A stretch of 64,000 bases of DNA from Pyrus communis (taxonomy: Eukaryota > Streptophyta > Magnoliopsida > Rosales > Rosaceae), in contig NC_084804.1 in the NCBI RefSeq assembly GCF_963583255.1, positions 31,474,953-31,538,952 on the forward strand, given 5' to 3'. The position numbers were made by a program, and so were the translations under genes. Shown here in pieces: positions 21,415 through 33,257 of the stretch (positions within the stretch are counted from its first letter, which is position 1; each line of letters starts with the position of its first letter). The notes under the pieces were generated by a model. It saw only the letters and a program-made list of their open reading frames with translations, ran no database searches and was not told the origin of the DNA.

Positions 21415-22121
21415 CAACGGTTCGGTTTGAGGACAGAAATGTTATATCTAATTTCATAACCATGAAAATTAATCATATCCATAATCACCAATTAACCATG
21501 AAGGATTATCCATGACCATACCCATCGAGTAACGGATTCCCCATTTGTTAACGGTTATACCCATCTTCGTCAATACAAAAAATATATTCGTTTAAGTGAC
21601 GCATGATAATTTAGTAAATATTAATTTCATCATTAAACATTTGATGTATATAATGATTTAATGAATGGATCTTGTGGAACATAAAAATTAAAGCTAAATA
21701 TTAATAATGTTGGCTAATCTTTGATATCTTTCGTAAGTACTATTGGTCTGGATTCTCATAGATTTTGATTCATATCAACACTTTTTAGGCAACGCCCATA
21801 AAATGCAACTCACACAGTGCAACTTTTGTGTTCTCAAGTAATGGATTCAATGAATAATAAATATATATATATATATATTATATAAAACAATTACATTATA
21901 TATAATTGTATATAAATACTATTATATTATATATAATTCGATTTGGATTTGGGGACGGATATGGATTGGAGACCCCTATAACCATATCCAAAACCATAAC
22001 TAAATATTATTCACGGTTTTTCCCCATATCCAAAATATATCTGAATTTTCATACCTAAATCCAATCCATTCGGTCGGTTATCCACGGTTATCGGTTTTAA
22101 CGGTTAAAATTGTCATTCCTA
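21415..22121. mobile_element. hAT-like non-autonomous element nested in copy B (707 bp)
   Basis: Flanked by GGCTCTAG (21407-21414) and AGCTCTAG (22122-22129), an 8-bp duplication with one mismatch. Its right end read inward is TAGGAATGACAATTTTAACC, a common hAT MITE terminus. The left end (CAACGGTTCGGTTTGAGG) is less clearly matching and may have lost its first bases. It is rich in ATCCATGACCATACCC-type motifs and has no transposase. Confidence 0.65.
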
Positions 22122-22145
22122 AGCTCTAGGCCCTTGCCGCTGCCG

Positions 22146-24100
22146 GACTTAAGAACCTCATATGTTGGTTTGAATGTGTAAATCATTAGCTTTCTAAGTT
22201 GACGATTTGTGGGAGACACCAAAGTCATAGTAGATAGTAGCACCATATCATTTTAGGCTTGTTGAATGATTAGCCATTGACTCCTGTGTGAAAGCTTTTC
22301 TTTGGCTTTATATTGGTGCACACTGGCCATTCTTCATTAGCTAACTCCTTACCTTAGCCTTCTGGATTGCTTGAACTTCTTGGCTGAGCTAAATTGGTTC
22401 ATTTTGGACTGACAAAAAGTTGTCTCTCTGTCTGTAAATGGTGAATTTATCATATGGGGAGCCGTGGTTCCAGTGAACCGGGGGTTTTTATCATTCCTTT
22501 TGTTTGTTTCTGTGGGGCTTATGTTGAGTAGACTCTTAGGAAGAGTTCCAAAGGTAAAGTTGTCTCTATAGATGCAATATAATTGAGAATAATATGGTTC
22601 GGTCGGACAGAAGCATATTTCGGAAACGGTTTCGGAAATTTTGCTGGAAAAGGATTATCCTGCCGTGTTATCATTGTGAGAAATTCTGAGACGCGTCCAT
22701 GGTTAGGAAACCATGGAAGTGGTCATAGGCTTTAGTGGTTGACTATGGGAAGACAATTCTCATGGTTAGGAAACCGTCTCTTTCTTTGTTCAATGTCTCA
22801 TTTGTTTTATTATTTTCTGAGAAGTACCAAGGCATTTGGGTTGGATGTCATGGACGAACAACTTTATAGAGTTGCAGTGTGGTCACTGTCTTTTGGGTAA
22901 TGGGGTTGATAACGAGGGATTTTCTATGATGCTCAAGAGGGTCAGATACTCATGGTTTTTTAAACGTTACATCCTTAGTAAAAAAAACTCATAAATCAAT
23001 ATCTAACGGTTAAAAAATTCAGAGTATCACGTACTCCATAGCACCATAGAGTTTTTGTGATGAGCATAGAATCTCATGAAATGTGTTGTACAATGCTAGT
23101 TCTCATTGTATGTTCTTTCTTTTGGGTGCAAAGTACTTTCTTATCAAAACAGTTTTCTTTGTGTAGTAATTTTAATCGTTCTAATTAAGGACTTGACCAT
23201 TTATTGAGTTCCACTTTCATGCGAGTAACATGTACTCATTGTGTAGAGAAACTTCAGCATAACTGGTTGACTAGCGCACATCCAATCTCACAAATTGGGT
23301 GGGACATGCGTGACTTGGGCAGCTCTGCCCTCTCAAACTAGAGAATCTATAAGAATTTGCTTGGGCTCAATTCGTAATTGCATAGTTTCTCACATGTGAG
23401 TCATCGAGTAGTTTATCGTTACCATTATGTAATTAGCAATAATACAAATATCCACACTTCAGCTTGTTTCTTCATTACGTTCATGACCTAGCTAGGGTAG
23501 TGTTGGAGGGGAAATAACCAAGTTTCAAATATTTCATTTGATTCAAATTCGAAACTAAAATTCCAAAAACACATACCAAAAAAACATGAGAACTATAAAA
23601 GTATATATTATGTAGAGACGGAGATGGAATACTTTTGATCTTTGTATAAATGAAGATATACAACTCCCATAATTTTGAAATTTTAAAACTAAAACAATTC
23701 GTGAAATTCCATGAGTTTATGAAATTGCAAAATTGGAATTAATATCCATTTCCAAAACTTTTACTTTTTGGATTGAAATTATAAAGAGATATTTCCTATC
23801 GGATTCATCCGAAAATGCGTACCAACTTGTTGGTCATCATATGTTGTTTCAGCACGCTTTCATTCTCATGATAATTACATCTTTGGAAAATTTTGCAGAA
23901 AGCGAATATTAAGCTTCGAATGCCAATGCTTTTTGGTCCACAATGCAACACAATGAGTGCGTTTTGGACATATAGAGACTTCTAAAACATTAATCCTCCA
24001 CTTATTTGGTAGACTTTGAATAACAACAACTTTTAGGAGTCTGAGAATACAATGTTGTAATTGTACATGACAAAATTCCATGCAAGGATGAAGATGCTTT

Positions 24101-24135
<35 letters not shown>

Positions 24136-24149
24136 AAATTTATAATAAA
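22146..24149. other. intergenic, no gene recognised
   Basis: GC content is slightly higher in 22146-22900. CATGGTTAGGAAACC occurs twice (about 22697 and 22758), the first within a palindrome-like CCATGGTTAGGAAACCATGG. From 22930 the sequence becomes AT-rich. An (AT)n microsatellite lies at about 24106-24132. I see no supportable coding region. Confidence 0.5.
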
Positions 24150-24676
24150 TAGTGAACTGCCAATTTAGTTCTTAAATTATTACCTTAATGAATAATTAGA
24201 CCCCTGAATTATTTTTTTCAGCAAAATAAGTCACTGAATTCATTAAAAAAATGCTAATTTCATCCCTAATATTATACTCAAAGCTGTTTTTTTCCAATAT
24301 TTGGTCAACTTAAGTCACAAGACACATTTGAAGGGATATTGCCACCATTTTCTTGCCTATAAGCCTTTAATGTTGCATATAGGTTGTGAATCTTACATCT
24401 AATTAACTTTCAAAGTTAACTTCATATATACTCTTTCTTTGGAAAAAAAAAAAAGTCCTTAAACTATGAAAAGTACTAATCTACTCTCTACAGTGATAAC
24501 ATGCAAATCACATGACTTAAATTGATGAAAAAGTGAATACAATAGATTCGAATCTAATATTAGAGATGTAATTATAGATTTTACTAGTTTGAAGATTGAT
24601 TTTTCGGAAAAAAAAAATTTAGAAACTTAATTTTTACTCAGATAATAATTTAAAAACTAAATCGATGATTTACTTT
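24150..24676. mobile_element. MITE with long degenerate TIRs
   Basis: The left end AATTTAGTTCTTAAATTATT (about 24161-24180) is matched inversely by AATAATTTAAAAACTAAATCG (about 24643-24664), with further matching around TTTTTTTCAGCAAAATAAG and its inverse. The interior is AT-rich and non-coding. Confidence 0.6.
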
Positions 24677-25718
24677 TTAATAAAAAGAGTATGAAATGTT
24701 TTATAGACACTTGAATGAAGCACATAACGAGTATTAAAAAATGACATCTTTTATCATATTGGAGGATCTAGCCAAACCAGACAATAACCGATGGACAAAC
24801 GACAAAATCTTGTCATGTTATTCATGTTTTTGTGGAGTCATTGGCATTCTCACTTTCATATTGAATGCGGTTTATTCACCGTCACTTCAAAAATATTGAA
24901 TTAATGCCTCCGGTCACAAATTACCATCATGCATTAAGTGATTAGTTTTGCACTAATTTGATTAATTTGTTAAAGAAAAAAACCAAAGGTTCTTGAACAC
25001 TGATTAAGATATAGAGATGTTGTGTGAAGGTAGTAGCTATCTTGATTGGAGGCTACTTATTCTTTATTAAAAACCCTCTTTCTATATATATGATATGTCA
25101 ATTTGTTTCCCATTAATTTCGCCAACGGAAAATAAAATAATATAAAATAAACAAAAGAAAATATAGAAGAAACACAGTATTGAATACGTACAATGGTACA
25201 AGTCACCTTCTACCACAAATGAAGACAAGTGTTTATCTTACACCACAATGTAAATTCAAATCTGATCAATTTCTTGAATCTAATAAATTTAACGTTTCTA
25301 AATAAATAAAAAAAAATACAAATTGACTCCCAAGAAACACACGGATCTTAAAGAGGCTTTTAGGGATATGTTAATTGACTTGAACCCATGTTCACGTGAT
25401 TCCTTCCAACCACTCCTCCTTGTAAAATATAACCCCACCACACTAGACAATTCCAGAACATGTCATTATGATCACCACATCGTTACTCAAATTCTCATTA
25501 TGTCCATGTCGATTGTTAAACATATTAATTTAATATTAAATTCGTTATTCACACTAATTGAACTTAAAACTTTACAAAACAGGCCAACCATAGTCATTGT
25601 TTCACTGGTTTTTAATTTTTATCTTTTATTAGAACGAATATTTCATAATGTTTACTTATCAAAAAATGAATAAAGAATGAACAAAAGAACTTACAAATAC
25701 GAAAAATAAGAAGAATCA
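24677..25718. other. AT-rich intergenic
   Basis: No gene or bounded element recognised. Short open frames near 25323-25673 have a composition like the surrounding AT-rich DNA and no family resemblance. Confidence 0.5.
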
Positions 25719-25727
25719 AATAAGCAA

Positions 25728-26509
25728 GGGAAATTTGGAAAAATAATCAAAATTTGGACCCTATATAGAATTATAGCCATCCTTTTAATTTTATTATAAT
25801 TAGAACCAAAAGTTGATTTAAAAATACTAATATACCCTTTTAACAATGAGGGAAGCAATTACGCCCACCATTGCAAAGATTAGAGCTGTAACCACAAAAC
25901 TCATTTTGGTTTTATCTGATTCCAACACCTTTTCTTCTGGAAATCAACTCTCCAAACAGTTGATCTACAAAAAGCAATCATTTTTCTATAAATCTTGTTA
26001 CAAATCAGAGCCCAATTTGATTTTAACGTGTACTTAAATCCAATTTGATCTTCAACAAAGAGAAATGTAAGAGGGAAAGAAAGGGGGATAGCTTACTGCT
26101 TAGTGGTTACCTTGAATAAATGATATGATTGTCTTCGAAAAACAAATTGTAACGTTGCGTGAAGCTCCAACCTCTGGGTTTTGCTGGGATGGGAAGAAGA
26201 TGACAAAGATTGGGATTTTTGAAAAATTTAGAAAAGTAACTGTGAATATCAGATGGAAAAATAACCAAGAGCTTAATAAAACTTCTCATCAGAAATTGGC
26301 TGAGCTTTTGAGCTTTTTGAGAGGGCTAGAATTGTCTAGGTTGCTGAAGTGAGGCTTTGAATTTCTTTGGATTTGTTTTGTAAAATGTTTTAATCATAAG
26401 GGTGTATTAGTACTTTTATATTAGATTTTGGTTATAATTATCATAAATTTAAAAGGGTGGCTTTAATTCTATATAGAGTTCTAATTTTGGTTATTTTTCC
26501 AAATTTCCC
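25728..26509. mobile_element. Mutator-type MITE (782 bp)
   Basis: TIRs of about 80 bp: left GGGAAATTTGGAAAAATAAT, right the inverse ending TTTTTCCAAATTTCCC. Both continue with CTATATAGAATT and CTTTTAAATTTAT-like sequence. The target duplication is 9 bp with one mismatch: AATAAGCAA (25719-25727) and AATAAGCTA (26510-26518). Nine bases indicate the Mutator superfamily. Internal short frames are not convincing genes. Confidence 0.88.
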
Positions 26510-26924
26510 AATAAGCTAGCTCTCTATAGTTTGATTTATGTTATTTAGATTTCTAACGTGTTAGTAAACGCATGAGAAAGTTTAGAGGTGAACTGATTTT
26601 CGTTCCTATATTTTAATAAAGGCATCGAGAATCAAATTGACCCCAACTCCCATTCTTTCTAAGTAAACATGCCTAGAAATGAGGAATATGAGCTAATTAA
26701 GCCACACAAAACTTGTCACGTAACATTTGAAATAAAAATATCAATACATGGTAGTCATGAGTGACAGTCCTCGTCTCTCTCCTTACTTTGTCATATTGGT
26801 CAATTCTCCTTGGGTCGTTTTACAAGTTAATGAATACAATAATCATCATTAAATACATTTTTACAATATTTAAAGAGACAATGGGATCTGTACGTAGCAA
26901 CATCCCATATTTATCCAGAGAAAG

Positions 26925-27665
26925 ATGGAAAAGGGTGAATCGAAAGTACTGTCCATATATCACATGGAGTCCTCCTCACCTTCTGATCATGTAAGTGGTG
27001 GACGATGCCAAACCCAAACTGTCTCAAAAAATTGTGACACAATATTTCCAGCCATGAAGAAACATCAATATTTTTCTCAAAGAACACCATCATTTTCCTC
27101 CTCCTCATCGAGGTCGTCGTCTTCATCTTTCGTATTATCGTCCTGTAATCTCGACCATGATTCTTCTCCTCCTATTAGTCCGGCAACCCCGCTTCCGTTT
27201 TCCGGTGTCCCATTCTCTTGGGAACATTTTCCAGGTATTCCAAAGAAACCTAGCAGCAGCAGCAGCAGCAACAACAAGGAATTACAATTACATTCCTCAT
27301 TGAAGCGTCTCCCACAGCCTCCTCCCACACTCAGTAATCAGAAGATCTCCTCCAAAAAGTTGATCATGGATGATATTATTCAGATCGGACACAACTCCAA
27401 AAGGCATACTGCTAATCTCCCAAAGGATCCTTTCTTTGCTGCACTAGTTGAGTGTTCCAAGGACGATGACAGCAACAACAACGACGATGATCAAGGATAC
27501 TCAAGTGGTGCCGCCAAGGTCTCAAGGAGTGTGGGTGAAAGGTTTGGATTTTTCAATCTTTCTGCATTATCTTGTAAGACAACTTGTGCAGTTTCTGAAT
27601 CAATCATACACGTTCAAAGGCCGAGTACAACTTCTTATCATCTGATTAATCGCCGTTCCCGATGA
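26925..27665 (+). CDS. Ser-rich protein with GVPFSWEHFPGIPK motif, DUF688-like, 246 aa
   Basis: An intronless open frame with plant-gene codon use. The N-terminal third is Ser-rich (residues 57-73 almost all serine). The conserved-looking block ATPLPFSGVPFSWEHFPGIPKK spans 87-108, followed by an AGC-repeat serine stretch (109-116, microsatellite at 27252-27269). The second block, KDPFFAALVECSKDDD, is at 167-182, and the C-terminus is basic (INRRSR). A PF.WE..PG.PK block followed by a DPF...AL..C block is typical of plant DUF688-type proteins of unknown function. No signal peptide or membrane segment. The start is the first ATG after an upstream in-frame stop. The product is probably nuclear or cytosolic. 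Function unknown. Confidence 0.72.
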   Translation: MEKGESKVLSIYHMESSSPSDHVSGGRCQTQTVSKNCDTIFPAMKKHQYFSQRTPSFSSSSSRSSSSSFVLSSCNLDHDSSPPISPATPLPFSGVPFSWEHFPGIPKKPSSSSSSNNKELQLHSSLKRLPQPPPTLSNQKISSKKLIMDDIIQIGHNSKRHTANLPKDPFFAALVECSKDDDSNNNDDDQGYSSGAAKVSRSVGERFGFFNLSALSCKTTCAVSESIIHVQRPSTTSYHLINRRSR

Positions 27666-28789
27666 GTTTACGATCCCTATTGTCCTCGATCGGTCACTCA
27701 TCTTAATTGTGTGTTTTTTGTTTCTAAATTTATTTTTAGTTTTTTCTTGGCCTTTGCTACGAGGGGGACATGTAATTCGGAAAATATATAATATTTTACT
27801 GGGATTAATATGTCCATAACTCCATATACAACGAAGGAACACTAGTGTATGATTTCTGCTGTTTGATTCTGTATATTATTTATGTATATTCTGTTACCAA
27901 ATACTGTTTAAAATATATGCTGTTTGCTGTGAATTCATGTGATGTTTGTGGCATCTGTATGAGTGAATTTTACTTGATATCCCATGTGGGAGGAAGAGGA
28001 CTACTGGACCAGACGGTGGATGCTGGAGGTAGTCAGAGATATCTATTTGACTAATCCATTTTGTTGTGTACCAATTTTTATTCGCGTATTTTACTATCTG
28101 AATCTTTATTTCCTAACCATCATTTCTGCGAAAAATTAATAAAAATTGATGATTATTTAATTATTCATATATATATATATATATTAACACAAATGTAGAA
28201 CTGAATCATAATGAGTTTGATAGGAAAACAATTGATTTGTTCTATGCAGGTTGATGATTAAATTTCTTAATTTAATTGGCATTTTTTTATAGATGTTTTT
28301 TATCTGATTATTAAGAAAATAATCAATGTTCTGATTATGACATTTGTGTGAAGTATTGTTTCATACTGGAAAGTTAAGAAACAGATATAGCAAGGGTTTG
28401 TAACAAGTTGGGCACTCTCCCTGTTTGCCATTAGTTTTGGGTGAAAGGAATCATTAGATATCAAAAAAAGTTATTCCAAAGAAAATGTCCAACGACCATA
28501 TCACCAGTTAAATTGTCCACATGTTAGCTGGATTTAAAATTTCAGCACATCTACTCCGCGGGAGGTGCTAAAAAAAAAAAAGGACCTACATTTAAAAAGT
28601 TAATAAACCTTGCTTGCAAGAGCATTAAGACGTTTGACCACTCCTATTATATTAAGTAGTAGTTTTCGATAAGAACCCAACTTTTGAAAAGAAAAAAAAA
28701 AGGACGAGAACTCAACTTACATTGAGTGTGGTGCTATTCATGCAAAGCAAAAAATAATTCTAAAAATTATAGAGACGATAGGTGGATTT
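27666..28789. other. 3' flank and intergenic
   Basis: Probable 3' UTR of the Ser-rich gene to about 28100, then AT-rich DNA with an (AT)n microsatellite at about 28165-28185. No other gene seen. Confidence 0.5.
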
Positions 28790-29290
28790 TTTTTCTCGAA
28801 GAAGATAAGAATGTTCTCATCACAATCAATCAAGAATGCTACAATCACCATCCCAAGTTATTATCTTATAATTAATATTTTGGGATTTTTCTTTTCTCAT
28901 CTATCCAACAGATGACTCACTTTGGCCAATAAGAAACCATCACGTGTAGGACAAACCCTACACCTAGGTTGGCCACCTCCTTATAAATACATCATCTTCA
29001 CCAATCTCTGGTAAGCTGTTGCTACTCACCTAAACCCTAAATTCTCTCTCTTTTCAAAAAAACTGACTTAGGCATGAAGATCCATTATTAGAGACAACCT
29101 CACCATCTAGTGCTTGGAAAGCACTTTAAGAGAAAGTGCTCGGCTTGATTGCTGACTAGACATCCAAAGGACCTGGGCTCTTTGAAGCGATCAGCTTCAC
29201 CTTTCCATACTCATTGTTCATTGGCTTCTCTTTGGACCTCTGTTCCTTTAGGCCTGTCGGGGTCGAAAGGACCATGCTTTAACAACTTGC
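28790..29290 (+). repeat. probable solo LTR (gypsy-like)
   Basis: CCTTATAAATACATC (TATA box at about 28980) is followed by an ACCCTAAATTCTCTCTC leader and CTGACTTAGGCAT, an order typical of plant gypsy LTRs and shared with 9400-9632. I cannot define the ends exactly. Confidence 0.45.
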
Positions 29291-29348
29291 TCTAGTCCAT
29301 GATCGTCTTTATATTTAAATTGAACAATTTGCTCTAGTCCATGATCGT
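29281..29348. repeat. 26-bp tandem repeat, two copies
   Basis: TTGCTCTAGTCCATGATCGT occurs at about 29287-29306 and 29329-29348, 42 bp apart, each preceded by AACAA. Confidence 0.8.
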
Positions 29349-30859
29349 TATTAAAATTTTCATTAAAAAGAGAGTGAAGAAATAATGTTGGGGGTGAGAA
29401 TAACAGCAATCTAATATTTTTTTCGTTTGTAGGCTGAACATTAATTTAAAATTGGGTTCCAATAAAGGCACCCTAAATACTACTGTCAAACTTAAACATC
29501 CTAAAGGCCCATATATATTGGTGGAAGAGTTTTTGGATCGTGTGGGATATAAAGCAGCCGGACAAATGCACCTGCATACGCACACTACAATTAGATCCGT
29601 ACCAAATCTTCCATTACGCCCAAAAGGCCGGCACAAGTATACGAAAGCGGCGAAAGAAAACAAAGGATAGTGGGGCGGGCGTCACGTGCCACAAGGGTCT
29701 GTCGTTGGACACGCGTCCGTAACCGAAGATCAGCGGTGTACCGCACTTCCTACCCCACTGCTTTTAGTTGAATTTCAATGCGGCCCTAGCTTCGCTGCAG
29801 GAGAAATTTAGGTAAGATTCTTATAAAAAAAAAAAGTGAGATCGAATTTTCACGATCTTTGAAAGAAGGGATTCTCATTTTAATGATCTTTATGATAAAC
29901 GGTCTTTATTTTTCATAAAAGTGGAGATTAGTTTGGGGCCTACATCAAGTTGAATTTTAAGAATTCAAATTATTTATTTTTCATTCTTACAAAATATTAA
30001 TCAAATCGAAAATATTTGAGACATTTAATTGAGTTTAAAAGAATTGACGAACTCTTTGTTACATAGTGATAATTAAATAAACAATTTTTTTTTTAACAAC
30101 ATTTAAAATGAACAAAATTTGTATATCAATCGAGCCCACAATGTATGACAAATATATATATGTATATGTATATCTTCTGTATATATAAAGCCAGCGTCCC
30201 AATTTGGAGTCACGACTTCACCAAAAAAAAATTAGACAAAAATGTCCCCAAGATAAAAAAGTTCAAAAGCAGCTCAATATAATGCACCAAATAATTGTTT
30301 GGGCCCAAAATAATATTATTGGGCCGAGCGTAGGTTTATGTTCAGCCAAAAGCTTTTCCAAACGTATTATGGGTTGTCTAGTGGTCATAAGCCATTTAGT
30401 TAGGGCGATCGAGTCCTATTGCAAGAATGAGTGATTTGGATAAGAACGGATGGGTCGAAGTCCTAGTGTGATAAGGAGTCTCAATGGAGTGAAGACGCTG
30501 AGATTTGAGAAGTGAAGGTGGCCGGATAAAGAGTTTGGTTCAAAGTCCTAGTAAGAGTAGGATTGGGCGAGCCCTAGTTGGACTAGAATGAAGAATCCTA
30601 ATCCAAGTAAAGTTCTGATTTGGACAAGAAGTTAGTAGCGCGTTCAACGCAACATGAACAAATTTTACTCCTCAGTCGAGCTCGGTCGACGAGTTGGCAC
30701 GGCTCGCATCAACCAAATAATTAGTTACTCGGCCTACGCGCCACCCAGGCTTTGTAGTTTTTAGGGTCAACAATAATGCAGGGGTATTCTCGTTATATAA
30801 ACAGTGTTTTTTAATAATTAATTCTTTTTGTACAATTTTTTTTTGATAATTAGTACCTC
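29349..30859. other. intergenic, no supported gene
   Basis: Short frames at 29452-29670 and 30204-30434 have no recognisable domain. 30340-30760 has moderate GC and repeated AGTCCTAG motifs and may be a retroelement fragment, but I cannot assign it. Confidence 0.4.
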
Positions 30860-31715
30860 ACAATAGACTAGTAATAATGTTATTTAATCAATTGTTTATT
30901 AAATATTATTTTCTCTATTTTTAAACACATTCAAAATATCTTAAGAGGAGTGTGGTGCCGGTTATAAAAAAAATCTTTCGCACTAGTATAATAATGTGAT
31001 TCAATTAGTAGTCAAATTATTATTATTATTATTATTTTGAACAAGCAATATTATCTACACTAAGGGAGAGGGGGTGGACTTAGCCTTACAATGGGCTAGC
31101 AATACTATGATTCAATTAGTTGTTTATTAAATATTATTTTCTCTATTTTTAACCACATTCAAAACATCTTAAGAGGCGCGTAGTGCCAGTTTTAAAAATA
31201 GTCTTTCACACGCACATAATAATGTGATTCAATTAGTTGTCAAATTATTGTTTTTTTTTTTCCGAACAAACGATATTATCTACACTAAGGGGGAGGGGGA
31301 TGGGCTTAGCCTCATAATAGGCTAGCAATAATGTGATTCAATTAGTTGTTTATTAAATATTATTTTCACTATTTTTAAACACGTTCAAAACATTTTAAGA
31401 GATGCATACCGCCGGTGATAAAAAAAAGGTCTTTCGTACGCACACAATAATATGATTCAATAAGTTGTTTATTAAATATTATTTTTTCTATTTTTAAACA
31501 CTTAAGGGGTGCATAGTGCTAGTTATAAAAAATGTCTTTCATATGAGCATAATAACGTGATTCAATTAGTTGTCAAATAATTTTTTTTTTTTTTTTTTGA
31601 ACAAATGATGTTATCTACACTAAGGGGGAGGGGGTGGGCTTAGTCTCACAATGTGCTAGCAATAATGTGATTAAATCAGTTTTTTTATTAAATATTATTT
31701 TCTCTATTCTTAATG
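30860..31715. repeat. tandem array with SINE-tail modules
   Basis: TTGTTTATTAAATATTATTT with flanks recurs at about 30892, 31120, 31346, 31465 and 31680, spaced about 228, 226, 119 and 215 bp. In three of the units it alternates with TATTATCTACACTAAGGG-GGAGGGG and TAGC..CA.AATGGGCTAGCAATA, preceded by a poly-T. That module matches the tail end of the minus-strand SINE at 17310-17378. The 119-bp unit lacks the module. Confidence 0.8.
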
Positions 31716-32769
31716 TAAATTCAATAGAATGTAGATGAAAATTGAAAGACCGATTTTATTATGTGGATTCAGCTGCTTTAATTGGTTTATGAGGGGTTTC
31801 TTCTAGCATGATCTAATATTATTCATTTACTTCAAATATTTGACTTTCTTTTTGTCATAAAAAAATTATTGAAGCAATTCACACATATAAATACATTTAA
31901 AACGAGTAAGTCGTGTGTAGCATGTTGTGATTCAAAAAATGCATTTTGCACGTACGTGAGCGCGTGCATAAAGGCTAGTAGACATATATATGAACAAAAA
32001 GTGAGATCGAGCCCATGACTATCCCCATTTTCTAAAAAAAATGGCGATTCTTTTCCTTAAACCGATCCCAGAAAGACTAAAAGAAAATCATGTATTGGTC
32101 CAGGCAAACGGATGTCCGTTATGAAGACAACAGCTACTCCTAATGGAACACTTACCTTCCTCCACTGCACACACACGGCTAGTTGAAATGTGTAATGACA
32201 ACGAGAAGACTGAAAGCGAGATTGTAGGCGAGCTGGTTAACGCGGATCGCAATTCATCATAGTAAATCCGCCTTGTGATTGGTTCGCAGAGACCAAGTCA
32301 AACTTTCAATCAAAACTATAGATAGATAGGCGGTGGCATATAGTCAAGATATATGCCCCCTATGCGGGTCCTAAGAAATCCTGCCTTTAAGGGCATGCAC
32401 ATTAAGTCTATCTATAAGACATATGTAGGACGATGAGGTGTAAAATGAAGGTGTCTGCCGCTTTCTGAAATATCTCCCGGTTCTCCGTTGTGCTTTTGGT
32501 GTGTAACAGCGACCGTATTTCAACGGCCTATGTATCCTTGAGTTGAATGTTGCATAAATAACATTTTTCATGTTTTCATCATCTACACAAGTTTCATATC
32601 TTTGACGCCTACCAACACATATATACTTTAATCTATACTAGTTATACAACATATTGAAAACATCAAATACAAACAAAAGTTAATTTTTTTTTTTTCTAAG
32701 TTAGAGTTGCGATCCTAAACTATTTTCTTCAACAAAAAAAAAAAAAAAAAAAAAAAAATGTCACAAAAC
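31716..32769. other. intergenic, no supported gene
   Basis: 31716-32030 is AT-rich. 32090-32570 has higher GC without a convincing frame on either strand. A 25-base A run ends at about 32758. Confidence 0.45.
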
Positions 32770-32974
32770 CACCCAATCTGCCTAGACTCACCTAGGCCTA
32801 GTTAACCCCACTCATCCTATTTATGTTCACATAGGTAGGGTAAACGGGCACCTAAGTAGGTTTAGACATACAAGACGAGTGCCTAACCAGTCTAGACACT
32901 CATTCTAAATTTTTAATTGCTTAAAAATTAATTATAGCAGTGATCAATGCCTAACACCTAGACAAAGCTTCTCT
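32770..32974 (-). repeat. CCTAGG-rich dispersed repeat, copy C
   Basis: CTGCCTAGACTCACCTAGGCC and GTGCCTAACCAGTCTAGACA, then TGCCTAACACCTAGAC, give the same motif density as copies A and B but in the opposite block order, with a poly-A at 32733-32757 on its left. Confidence 0.5.
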
Positions 32975-33257
32975 CAGCATCTAATCATTTTTCTCTCCCT
33001 ATTCATTCCAGATTTCCAAAGCTTATATTTCTCCTTCCAAATGCACTTTTACCACAACTTAAACAGTAATTGCTCCCTCTCTCTCTCTCTCTCCCCTATG
33101 TATGTCTGCTCTTTCCAACTTAACAGCATCTGATCATTTTTCTCTCCCTTGTTCATTCCAGATTTTCAAAGCTTAGTTTCTCCTTCCAAATGCACTTCTT
33201 CACAACTTAACAGAGTTTGCTCCCTCTCCCTCCCTTGTGTATGTGTGCTCTTCCCAA
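32975..33257. repeat. 149-bp tandem duplication
   Basis: Copy one 32975-33123 and copy two 33124-33257, both starting CAGCATCT.ATCATTTTTCTC and containing TCATTCCAGATTT, CCTTCCAAATGCACTT and a (CT)n stretch. The copies differ by small indels, chiefly in the CT run. Confidence 0.85.

Larger units (their letters stand above)
20655..22145 (+). repeat. CCTAGG-rich dispersed repeat, copy B, with two nested insertions
   Basis: Same block order as copy A: CCGCCTAGGTGTTAGG at 20671, many GCCTAGG motifs to 20850, then GCTTGTTCCCCATGTTTTCA at 21053, then AT-rich sequence, then TGCCTAGGCTCTAG at 21401. The last block is split by an element at 21415-22121 and resumes GCTCTAGGCCCTTGCCGC at 22123-22140. 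A MITE sits at 21164-21275. Confidence 0.65.

Noticed and set aside
26125..26352. 75-residue frame in the Mutator-type MITE
   Set aside because: It has no recognisable domain and lies inside a non-autonomous element. Captured exon origin is possible but unsupported.
30860..31715. CRISPR-like array
   Set aside because: Units are over 200 bp, AT-rich and diverged, and this is a plant nuclear sequence. It is a tandem repeat with SINE tails.
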